A stretch of 64,000 nucleotides of DNA from assembly GCA_963969395.1 (NCBI GenBank), contig OZ017798.1, positions 21,196,173-21,260,172 on the forward strand, given 5' to 3'. The stretch comes from Pseudoscleropodium purum. Taxonomy: Eukaryota; Streptophyta; Bryopsida; Hypnales; Brachytheciaceae. Numbering within the stretch: the stretch's first letter is position 1; every line of letters begins with the position of its first letter. Position numbers and translations under genes: made by a program. Below the pieces are notes generated by a model, which had not been told where the DNA came from, made no database searches, and was given only the letters and a program-made list of their open reading frames with translations. Shown in pieces: positions 13,213-23,400 of the stretch.

Positions 13213-13866
13213 TTAACCCTAAATTCTCAAGGCACCATATTATGGTGTTGACAATATTTTGAAGTTAAATAAAACCTAGTCAAGTTTCTATTTTTAATGG
13301 TTTGTATTTTTTTTAAATTTTCTTTGAAGTCTAGTTTTAGCATCAAGAATCCGATTTTGAAAATGACTAATTATGATTTTTCTATTCAAAATTTTGTGCA
13401 TGGGTGTCCATTGCAATCTTGACTTTCTGTAGTATTGAAAAATCTTGAAAATAAGCCTCAAATACCCTAAATCTTGGAGAAAAATTTACATTAGAAATTC
13501 ATTTTTAAAAATTGTAGAAGAGATTTTGAAAAGCCATAAATTGATTGGGGTTATGCATGTTATGTACTTTAACCTCGTATTTTTTTGGTAATCAACATTT
13601 TAGATTTGACATGTGAAAAGAAGATTAGAAGACTTTTAATCCCTTTCATAGGTTTGACCCCCTCATGATCAAACATTATAATCTTTCAATCCAAAAATAA
13701 TATTGTTGTGTTTTCTTTTCCTATATGGTCTCTAACATATCTAGTTTGAATTTGTACGGTTAAAATTCCAAAAAAAATTGATACAACTTATCAAAATGTT
13801 GTCTTTTTGTTCAATTTAGAATAATTCCTAGGATCTCAAAAAAGGCCTTGGGCATTTAGGGGTTAA
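13213..13866 (+). mobile_element. TTAA-bounded element, 645 bp family, copy 1
   Basis: The 646 bp core is flanked on both sides by TTAA (13213-13216 and 13863-13866). It begins CCCTAAATTCTCAAGGC and ends GCCTTGGGCATTTAGGGG, which are imperfect inverted ends. The whole body aligns in the same orientation with 39704-40347. TTAA target duplications with C-rich tips are the signature of piggyBac-type transposition. It has no coding capacity. Confidence 0.75.
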
Positions 13867-14081
13867 CCTTTGAACGTTGAGGTGGACTTTTTGTGTCTGA
13901 TGGATGACGAGGAATCAAACTATATAGGACAAAAGTGCAACTATTCATCCTCAAAATTTTTTTTGGAAAGGGAAGATCTTCTACAGTAGTTTGACTGGCA
14001 ATGACTATTTCTACAATTTTGGAGGCTAGTGATTCACATAGTAATAGAAAAGGATGATTTTGTGGGTCCCCCCTTTGGTGT
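13867..14081 (-). mobile_element. TTAA-bounded element, 220 bp family, copy 1
   Basis: It lies between TTAA at 13863-13866 (shared with the neighbouring 645 bp element) and TTAA at 14082-14085. It is the reverse-orientation relative of 51803-52024. For example GAGGTGGAC..TTTGTGTC, GATGGATGAC and TCTTCTACAGTAGTTTGAC all have counterparts there. It is non-coding. Confidence 0.7.
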
Positions 14082-14085
14082 TTAA

Positions 14086-14306
14086 CCTTGTAAGGACAGA
14101 CTGGTCTCTGTGGAAATCATCATTTTTGACACAGTGTGCACCTTCTACTTTAAGAAAACCAAAAGCACTCATTCGAGGACAAGCTACTGTAGAAGGTCTC
14201 CCCGTTTGGCATGAAATTCTAAAGATGAACAATGGCACTTCTATCCTACATGCAAAGATTCTTTGTCATTCATCGGACACTTAGTGTCCGCGACAGCATT
14301 ATAGGG
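14086..14306 (+). mobile_element. TTAA-bounded element, 220 bp family, copy 2
   Basis: TTAA flanks both ends (14082-14085, shared with the preceding copy, and 14307-14310). The right end ATTATAGGG and the block GTCATTCATCGGACAC match the plus-oriented copy at 51803-52024 (GTCATCCATTGGACAC). It is inverted relative to 13867-14081, so the pair forms a long diverged palindrome centred on a TTAA. Confidence 0.65.
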
Positions 14307-14310
14307 TTAA

Positions 14311-15250
14311 ACTATACTAGAGATCAAACATTTGGGGGCATTTTGAGAAAGCCTAAATTTTATTGATTTGATCGCTTTTCTCACTAGCTAGGTCTCCTTG
14401 CTTCGAACTTTGTGCATATCATATGCCTTTCAGGAAACGCAGCATGTGGGTTGGTTTGCAAGGGCACAGCTAAAGCACACCTCCCCAAATGCTAAGCATG
14501 AACTTGTCAAGGTCGGTATACATCTTTTGAAAGAGAGGGTAACTTACTGACTGTTTCAAATGAAACATAACATGTAACAAATCGCTGTCGATCACTTGTT
14601 CTAGACATCAAATATCCATCTTCCAGGACTTTGGGGTAATGTAGATCTTGCATTTGAAGTTTTTGAGATCGAAGCTAGTTTGCTTGCTTTGAGGGAATCA
14701 TTTTGAAATTAGTGTGAAAATGAAAATGCCATTCTTCACCCTTATACTGTAGGTGATGGCTCACTTGACATACTTCCTCCAAACACCGAATTTCTTTGTG
14801 AGTCTTCCCAATCGAGGGCCTCCAAAGTCCAAACCCAACCCAAAACACAATCAATGAGTTCTACAAAGAAAATGTCTCCACCTTTGGGACTTGCTAAACA
14901 TTTGTACAACCACACAAGGTTCATAGGTGGAGGTTTGATTTTGGCGTCCCTTATTCCAATGGTGCCCTCACTATGGTATAAGGGCATCACTACCAAGCCT
15001 TGCCAATGGCCTCATCAATGCTACTCGAGGCTTCCCGTGCTTATCTAGAGCCAAATGGCTAGCTCCACACAAACACCCCCTCACGAAACAAGTTGTGTTG
15101 TTCCTTGTATCACTCACACATTTGCTCAACAATAAAAGACCTTTGTAGTGGATAATTTTACATTCTTGTTAACTTAGTTAGCTTTGACTATGGCCTCAGT
15201 GGAAGACATGGGAGTTGGTAAACTTCAATGAGGACTTGAAGGAGTGGTTG
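14311..15250. other. Intergenic DNA, possible degraded repeat
   Basis: Composition is less AT-rich than the surroundings and short overlapping frames occur on both strands. None shows a domain or motif that I recognise. No gene is called. Confidence 0.3.
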
Positions 15251-15254
15251 GGAT

Positions 15255-15375
15255 AGAGGACTTCAACAAGAATTTTAGCAAGGACTTTAGTGAGGACTTT
15301 AGCAAGGGCTTTAGCAAGGACTTTAGTGAGAACTTTAGTGAGGACTTTAACAAGGGCTTTAGCAAGGACTTTCAA
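15255..15375. repeat. 12-bp minisatellite (GGACTTTAGCAA)
   Basis: About nine to ten head-to-tail copies of a 12-base unit occur, of the form GGACTTTAGCAA with variants GGACTTTAGTGA, GGGCTTTAGCAA and GGACTTTAACAA. The GC and TGA variants alternate, which suggests a higher-order 24-base period in part of the array. Confidence 0.85.
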
Positions 15376-16175
15376 GGGTGGGTAGTATAGAGCATTGGGT
15401 CTTTAATGCACCACCACATATCACAAGACAATAAAAGCCTCTTGCCATGTGAGACTAGTAGGCAGAGTTTGTAGGAAAAGCTACAATATCCAAATAGGCA
15501 ATTGCAATGATATGTATATCCGGAGGTGGGGGAGAAATTGAGTAAGAATAGTACATGTACTAATCCTTCAAGATACACCAATCTCCACCAATGGGGATAT
15601 TCATTGATTTTAGTGAAACATAAAATCCTCTTTTTTTGCTCATAGAGACCAACAAGACAATTGATATTCATTCCTTATCTTTCGATGCTTTTATCTCCAC
15701 TAATCTTATATGGCAAGAGGCTTTTAGGGGCTCTTTACATATATCAAATATTGGGGAAACTTCACAAGAGTTGCTACAATTGAAAATAGTTATTGTACTT
15801 TCATGTGAACTTGGTGGGTGGAGAAGAATACAATTAGAAATTCACACATATTTGATTCTCTCAAGATAAATAGTCTCTACTAATGAGAATGTCCAACGAT
15901 ATCGGTGAAACTTCCACTTCTCATTTCCTACTTGCCCACCTTGGTAAGACAATTAGTGAAATTTTTTTTGTCTTGTTGTTTGAATTAGTACGAAACTTAC
16001 TTGTCAAGCTTACATGTAAGTTGACCGTAAGGGCTTATTTACATACTTGCCAAGTGAGCAGAGGATGTTATAGACAAAAATACTAGTTCCACTTTTATGT
16101 GGACCTAGTAGGTGGAAGGATACAATTAGATGTCAACACGTATTAGATTCTCTCTATATATGTCTTCTGGTCACA
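15376..16175. other. AT-rich intergenic DNA
   Basis: Several short frames of 65-99 codons overlap on both strands without recognisable products. Two similar blocks (CTTGGTGGGTGGAGAAGAATACAA at about 15809 and CCTAGTAGGTGGAAGGATACAA at about 16105) hint at further degraded repeats. Confidence 0.3.
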
Positions 16176-16179
16176 TTTT

Positions 16180-16885
16180 AGGTACCATTTGAAAGGTTCC
16201 GGTGAGGAAGGATGCACAAGCTTTGTTTCATGGTGTTTTAACCTATAGTATGAAAATGATTGAATTTTGAAGTTTTTATGAATTAGAAAATTAGAAATTT
16301 TCTTTTCTTTTCTTTTCTTTTGACCATGGCAATGGCACAAGGCACACTAGTCAATACTTTAAATTAGATTGTTTGTTTCGTTTGATATACTAAGATTTAA
16401 TAGATTGTGAGGTGTTTGAAGGAGTTCTTCATACTGTCAGAGAGCTCTTGGCAAAAAGGGGTGCATAGACTTTGTTTTGTGGTGTTTGGATCTACAATGT
16501 AAAAGTTGTTAAATTTTAAAGTTTTTATAAATTACAAAAATGAAATAAATTATCTTTTATTTTGGAAAACCTTTAGCTTTCATACCACATGTTCAAATGC
16601 CACAAATCAAAGCTTTTACACTCCTTCGTGCAAAGAAATTTCTATTTGTGCCAATTTTTTGGCATTTGGACCTACAATGTGAAAATTATAAATTTTTTTA
16701 ATTGAAAAATTGAATTAAATTATCTTTTACTACAGGAAAAACATAACTTTTACATCATATGTCCAAACACCAAGAAACCCAGTCCTTGCCTTGCTTCCGA
16801 TGTGAAAATAATGAATTTTAGCAAATTGAAAAAATTATTTTTATTTTGACTTTGGCAACAACACAAGGCACACTAAATTAGTGTG
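16180..16885. repeat. Degenerate direct repeats of about 150 bp
   Basis: Four related blocks start near 16190, 16440, 16640 and 16790. Each has a tract like TGGTGTTTGGACCTACAATGTG, then AAAATTnTTAAATTTTnAAG, then ATTATCTTTT. The first and last are followed by ATGGCAATGGCACAAGGCACACTA or its variant. The blocks are diverged and of unknown origin. Confidence 0.5.
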
Positions 16886-17332
16886 CATGAAATAAACAAG
16901 ACAAACTTAAAAGTGCAATAAAGAATAGCTGTTCACCTTGTTCAATACATGATACATAGTTAATACTAATTAATTTTGGGAGTTATATGATTTGTGAGGT
17001 GTCGTGGACTGAGATGTATTTTGTAAATTAATGAAGTTAATCATAGAGTTTAAGGGTTGATTTTACTTTTAAATGAGATAAAAATAATCCATCACATAAC
17101 TAAACGCTTTTACTTAAACTTTTCACTTCATTTAAAATTTTTTTAAACCAAATGACAAGAACAATGTTTAAAGCAAAAGACGAGCAAGGACCAATTTCGT
17201 GCAAAATGCCTCACTCATTGTTTAGTTAATTGAACGGTTACAGGCACAGATCACGCAACGCACTCGTGTCTCCCTAGTGCAGTTATAAATGCCACCACCC
17301 AAACATTTGTGTTCAAAAGAATTGCAAGTGTG

Positions 17333-17566
17333 ACAATCTACAATTCATAACGATCTAGTTCACAGAATATCAACGACACATACCGTAGAGAATCAGTACT
17401 GAAGCATTATCGCACAGAACATGAACACCCAAAATCATCCAAAAAAGAAATGCAAGTGTGACAATCTACAATTCACAACAATCTAGTTCACAGAATGTCA
17501 ACGACACATACCGTAGAGAATCAGTACTGGAGCATCGTCTCACAGAACATGAACACATCCAAAACC
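17333..17566. repeat. Tandem duplication, 118 bp unit, near the 3' end of RPS24
   Basis: TGCAAGTGTGACAATCTACA recurs at 17333 and 17451. The two units (CTAGTTCACAGAAT, CGACACATACCGTAGAG, CAGAACATGAACA) are nearly identical, so the duplication is recent. It lies about 250 bp beyond the RPS24 stop codon and may fall in or just after its 3' untranslated region. Confidence 0.85.
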
Positions 17567-17812
17567 TACCAACAAGCCTGTGATGAAGGGTTGTGATCAT
17601 GAACTAAAAAAACATTCCCTCGTGGAAGTCAGACATACAACCCAGGAGAGATGGGTCTAATCGGCCGACTCGCAGTATTGCAACTAAAGAGTCGCTAATG
17701 AAGGTCTGGATTCGTTCACAAACCCCTCGTCTAGTCTGGATTGCCTCAAATGAATCCACCTTGGGAACTGGAATCCTTCCTGCCTACTGCATTTCAGGGG
17801 CACCGTCCCAGC

Positions 17813-18815
17813 TTACTTCTTCTTCTTGGCATCTCCAGCGGCCTTTGCCTGCAACGCAACCCGTTCAGCATTAAAGTACTTGGAATTTCGTACCCAAACC
17901 AGATTGAACAAGTTCATCAAGGAGTATGCTCAATATGTATCCTGTGTTCTTTGGATTGTAGTACATATTGACTGAAGCGGAAATTCAGCATCGAAGAGGG
18001 AGACTGCAAATTGCAGTGCATTGTAAAACGGAACTTTCCGAGTCAACTTCAGACAGTAGAACATGACGTACCTTCTTCACACCCCTGATCTTCTTGGAAC
18101 GGTTCTTGCGCTCCTTAATCTGCTTCCTGGACTTCTCCACCTTGGTCGCCAGTCCATTCTACAATCACAACCAAAATCATAACGTCGGTACCGTACTACA
18201 GCCAATCTTCTCCGTCACAAGCAACTCTCCATCCAAACTGTCGATCGAACGTAAAACTGGTACCTCAACGAATGACACTGCGAGAACAAATTAGGAACTC
18301 ACCCTAATGAGCCTGTACTTGGGCTCGTATTTCTTCGCAGAGTCCACAGAATCGTAAATGAGACCGAAGCCCGTAGACTTGCCACCTCCGAATTGCGTCC
18401 TGAAGCCAAACACGAAGATGCTCTGGGGATCCCGCACTTCGTACAGCTTGGTCAGCTTCTCCTTTAACTCAGCCTGTGCGAACAAATTTGAAACTCAGCT
18501 CCTCCGCACTCACATGCCAACCTATGCTTCACCCTAATCGGGAAATCAATGCAAAATACACAAAGACTCACCTTGGACACATTCGCACGACCCGGATGAA
18601 GCACATCGATGACCTGCACAACAAGGCCGCTCCATCATCAGAACCGAGAGCAACCCTAATCTCACCTCAAACCCTAAATCCAACTACAAGCAGCGGTGAT
18701 TTAAAATCGCATCAAATAATGGCCAATGCGAGTCGGTTCTTACAAACTGCTTCCTGGCCAGCAACCTGTTGGTCATGAACTTCCTGGTTCGCACGGTGCA
18801 CGCCTTTTCCGCCAT
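17813..18815 (-). CDS. RPS24: 40S ribosomal protein eS24
   Basis: This is a protein of the cytosolic small ribosomal subunit. Five coding exons are read on the minus strand: 18744-18815, 18572-18613, 18303-18473, 18072-18158, 17813-17848. All introns are phase 0 with GT-AG ends. The product is 135 residues, matching the family length. It starts [19 protein letters not shown], continues [14 protein letters not shown], then [20 protein letters not shown], and ends in a basic tail [15 protein letters not shown]...[10 protein letters not shown] further 67-base intron in the 5' leader is likely (donor at 18894, acceptor at 18828 or 18825). A telo-box AAACCCTAAA lies in intron 1 at about 18669. The gene diverges from the helicase gene upstream. 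No defects are seen. Confidence 0.95.
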
Positions 18816-18827
18816 AGCTGCTAACTG

Positions 18828-18894
18828 CTGCGGATACGTGAAGAGTTCGAGAAGCAGAAAAAGAGAAGGAAAAAGTGAATGGAGTCGCACTTAC
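18828..18894 (-). other. Probable 5' UTR intron of RPS24 with NAGNAG acceptor
   Basis: Read on the minus strand, CTA|GTAAGTGCG at 18894 is followed by a pyrimidine-rich tract and CGCAGCAG at 18830-18825, nine bases before the ATG. The tandem CAGCAG could let the splice site slip by three bases. There is no transcript evidence. Confidence 0.55.
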
Positions 18895-18896
18895 TA

Positions 18897-20472
18897 GGAC
18901 GGGGCCGCCCCCGAGCCCTAATTTCGTTCCCCGTTCCTTTGAAGGCCACTGTAGAGGTGGAAGGATGAAATCGAACGAATGTCGTCGAACTCTCATCGAT
19001 GAACAGAAACTCTTACTTCTGGAGTCTCTATCATCCTCTTAAAGTTTTAACCCCTTGAAAACGAGCTCCGTCTCCGTCAGGGCGAACTCCGGCGGCCCGC
19101 CTGCCGAAATCGGACAGGAATTCCCAGCGCGCACTTGATGTAGTCGATTAGCTTCGTGCCTCCTTTCTAAGTTAGTGGTGACGGTGTTGTTACATGAGTT
19201 GTGTTTGCTAGTAGGTGCGCCTTCGGTCGTTGACGGTATGGGGCACGGGCTAACGTGGAATTCGGTGTGCTCCATAAACTATTTGAGGAAGCTCAGAATG
19301 CAGAAGCTAAGGTCTGACTCTGGGAGCGGATGTGGTGGAGCTTGTGTCCATACTGCGGGAGCTTGAGCTCTTGGATAACGGTCTGCTTCACTCAGTCTCT
19401 GGGATAGAGTACATTACTCAGGTGCGGCAATGACCTTTTTCAATGTCGTGTACGGTAGAGCAAAACAATTGGACATTTATGAAGTATTCTTTCGCCAATG
19501 CGGGCATGCTTTCTTCTTTATCAAAGTCTTTACCCTGCACAATTCAGGAACTCTAATCCCGACTACAATTACAAGGTTATAGAATTATGCAAATTAAGTG
19601 TTTGCGCAAAAAGTTGGATTTAGGGTTGCAGCAGAGGTTGCCGATTCTACACGTGCCCGTTGTAGTTGTCCCGTTCTGAATTTTTTTCGTTCGTATTTGA
19701 GCGATGCCGACGAGAGGGGACGTCTTTTTTGTGCCATGAAATTTGGCAATGCAGACCCGGACCTGCCTTCTCTTAATCTAACTTAAAATTCCACCAGCGT
19801 TGATGAGTGCCTTCCGCGCCACAGCATTTAAAAAGTTATGTTTCCACCTGGAAGCTGCCGGTGCTCAGATTTAGGACCCTACCATTAGCCAGGACCAAGG
19901 ATGATGAGCATTTTTGAGGATTTGAACTACTGTGCCAAATTTGGGGTTTAGGGTTTAAGGTTTGATTTGGATAAACCTCGGTGCAATCCTGGAAACGGTC
20001 AGACTGAATTGAAACTGGTCCAGGTGTGATTTGCGTTGTTGAGGTTGTAGATTCGTGTGCCATGTGCACAGTTCCAGTTCCAGTTCCAGTTTAGGGTTTA
20101 GGGTTTAAGGTGAGTGAAGGAATTAACTTTGTCTGGGATGTCTTTTCCAGTAGTTTGGGCTTCATCATGTTGCATGGAGCTTGAATTGGTGGTGAGACTT
20201 TGTGGTTGAAGCGGGGACCATTGGTTTGGAAACATGGTTAGTACTTGATCTTGGGAGTTTTGTGTTTTTCCTGTTTGTTTCGTTGTAGTTTTCACTAAAT
20301 TTGGATTGCTTTTGTTTAGGAGCGACTCCACGAATTTTTGTGAAGTTAACTTCTTGCCGTCTTAATGTGGACTATGTATCTGACTTAATGTATCTGACGC
20401 ATTTTTTGTGTTGAAAAGGAGGAAACTGTTTTTCGATTGGACAAGGGCCAAAATGACAACTCTTGTTCTAAT
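18897..20472. promoter_or_regulatory. Divergent promoter region between RPS24 and the DEAH helicase
   Basis: About 1.6 kb separates the two start codons. It contains telomere-like GTTTAGGGTTTAAGG at about 19940-19953 and GTTTAGGGTTTAGGGTTTAAGG-like DNA at about 20090-20108, plus CCCTAA at about 18914. Telo-box type sequence on the side of both genes is consistent with shared growth-related expression, which is inferred. No other gene is supported. Confidence 0.5.
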
Positions 20473-23400
20473 ATGGAACAAATATCCGGGTCAAAGAAGA
20501 AAAAGGAGAAGAAAGTGTCTCAGAAGGTGAGTTGGTCAGGAGCACTGTAATAAAAAATTTGTGCATATCGTCCATTGAATATAATGACCATGTATATCCA
20601 TGAGTGCGATGTACCACATTAATTTGTGTCCTATTTTTTGCGCAGGAGTTGGAGCAACAGGTGAAAGTAAGTAAGAACATGCAGCGCAAGCTGCGCAGGC
20701 TGCAGGAAGAGGAGGAAAAGAAGAAACTTCGGGTTGAAGTTATGGAAAGTTTACAGTATCCTTTTCTACAATGTACCCTACGAATGCTGTGTTTAATATG
20801 TAGAGACAACTTGGTAAGTGAATCCAATTTTGATTTTTGGAATTGTTGAAACTCGATTTTGCATGTGTGGTCGCCTTAATTTCTTTATCTATAGAAAGCA
20901 CAAACTGGCGGACGATAAATTTGAACTGCTTCATTCCTCCGGCACGCTTGGGCAGGTCTGAGTTCAACTTCCTAGTTTTTAATTTTCTCGTGAATTTGGT
21001 CTGGATTTCAAGTTTCACAAGGGAAATTCACTTCGACGAAGGAATGCTTTTGGCAAATTCAGCTTGAATCCTCTGAACTCTAAACCGTTTCGTGCAGGAG
21101 GAAACAATGAAAGAAAAACTCCAGCGAGCTATGAATTATAAGCGAGCGGGGCTTCCAGTTCCTTCCAACATACCTCTGTTTCGAGAAAGGCCTAGTCGCC
21201 AACATGATATGGAAGAAGACCAGGACCCTATGGAAGAAGAATCCGAGCTAGTGAAAGGACGCGCTTTGCAGAAAGGAAGGATTCAAGTCGACGGTTTACG
21301 TTCCGTGGAGAAAGGGAATGGACCTGCTTCGAGTCAAGTGAGATCTGCTCCAGAAATTGCAAGCATGGATATGGACAGCATGGACAGCCCTCCGAAAGCT
21401 AAAAGCCTTAAGAGGAAAAAGTTCAGCGTTGGAATGAATCCAGTTACTGTAGAAAATGACGACCTAGAACGTGGAAGTCCTGAAAAAAAGAGTAGGACGA
21501 GCATTTTTTCAGGTAATACTGCTCCAATACCTGATATCGAGATAAGTACTTCAGTTGAAATTAAGGGTGCAGCTTCCTGTGTAACTAGCTCACCTTCAGA
21601 GGGCATTCCCAAGAGTAAGAAGAAGAAGAAAAAGAAAAAGAAGGTTGCTGAAGAGATGGGTTTATTCAAAGATGTAGAAAGAGAGGCAAGTCCTGTTAAT
21701 GAGATTGACGACGGAGATAGAGCAGCGGTTGAGCTTGAAGATGTCTTGCCAAGTTTAAGACCTCAGGATATGTACCTGAAAGAAGCCCTCGATACACAAT
21801 CTGCGAAAGGAGATTTGAAACTTCGGAAAGTAGTTGTTCCCATAAGTCGACCGGAAGATGTCGTGAAGGGACGGGAGAATCTACCAATTGTTATGATGGA
21901 GCAGGAAATTGTGGAGGCCATCAGTGAGAACGATGTGCTAATTGTATGCGGCGAAACAGGTTGTGGCAAAACAACACAGGTTCCGCAGGTCAGTCAAAGT
22001 GCTTACACATATCATTTTTAAGGCAACTACCACTAAAACAAATCCACCTTTGCCTTCATCTCCTCCGTTTTCTGGTTTTTTTCTACTGTATAATAGAGGT
22101 GTAATACCGGAATTTGGTTGCTTCTACCTTCTGTTGCTTCTTTGTAATACCGTCGTTACATCTTTGCCACATCTCTTTTATTCCATCATCAAAACCCAAA
22201 TGCTCAAATAGTCGAAATTGGCTGCTTCCATATCTTTAGGAGGAAGTTATATAAACGTACCGGAAGAAGGATAGAAAAATATTTTTTGAAAGTTCTCGTA
22301 ATTGAATTCTACCTTCCAAAGTGAACCTTTAATCTTGGTCACTCATGTTAAAAACTAATTGAGGTCGCGGATTTGCTGTAGTGTGTGGGATATGATCATC
22401 CACTCACACTAGCCGAATGTGGAAGAGAAATAGTATACGTGTGGAGTGGCTTCGCAGTTCACATGTTTATTTGGATCTTCCGTTGCTTGTACGTAAGTAG
22501 TGGATTGTAGTACACCAAGTTGTGTCTCATTTGGTTGGAAATAATGATGTGCCCATGAGGTTTTCTTTGGCAAAGCCTTGTTTAAGCGTTGTGTTCGTTA
22601 TTGTTCTCTTCAGTTTCTGTTCGAGGCCGGATTTGGTTCTAGTCTGTGCCCGGAGAAGTCGGGAGTTATAGGAGTGACTCAGCCCCGCCGAGTTGCTGTA
22701 CTTGCAACAGCAAAACGTGTCGCGTATGAGATGAATGTTGCATTGGGTCAAGAAGTTGGGTTTCAAGTACGCCATGATCGGAAAATTGGAAACAAGAGTT
22801 GCATCAAGTTTATGACCGATGGGATTCTTCTTCGAGAAGTCCAGGTATGTCCGAGAAAAGCTCTTGAGAAAAATGTTTTAAGTTAGGATCAACGATCCGT
22901 CGGTGATGAGGTTTTAGCAGTTTTGTGTTACTTTGAATATCGATTGAATTACTCCTTTAGAGTAGTTGTTAGTTATCAAAATGTCTACATGGATGTCTGT
23001 AGGATTCCTTCAGGTTATCAAATTTCGGTGCTGAGTTTCTATGGTATTTGCTGGATTTCTTGGTACAGGCTGATTTTCTACTTAAAAATTATTCGATAAT
23101 AGTCCTGGATGAGGCTCATGAACGGAGCCTGAACACAGACATTCTTATTGGCATGCTCTCTCGCATTTTACCCTTGCGAAAGGTACGCATGTCTGTCAGG
23201 CAATTGTTATTCTATGCATGGTTTGTTCTTGAAATCATTTCATTGGGTTTGTTAAAGACTCTGAAAATGATTAGAATGTGATATCCTCCTTGGGCATTTT
23301 CTTATAGTGTTCATTGAGCTCCATATGGTGTTCGATCCTAATTTATTTGCCGAGATCTATTCGGCTGTAGAGTCTAGGTTAAGAGTTGTACAATTGTACG

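Noticed and set aside
14742..15048. Overlapping frames of 84 and 64 codons on both strands
   Set aside because: Neither shows a motif, splice context or repeat partner.
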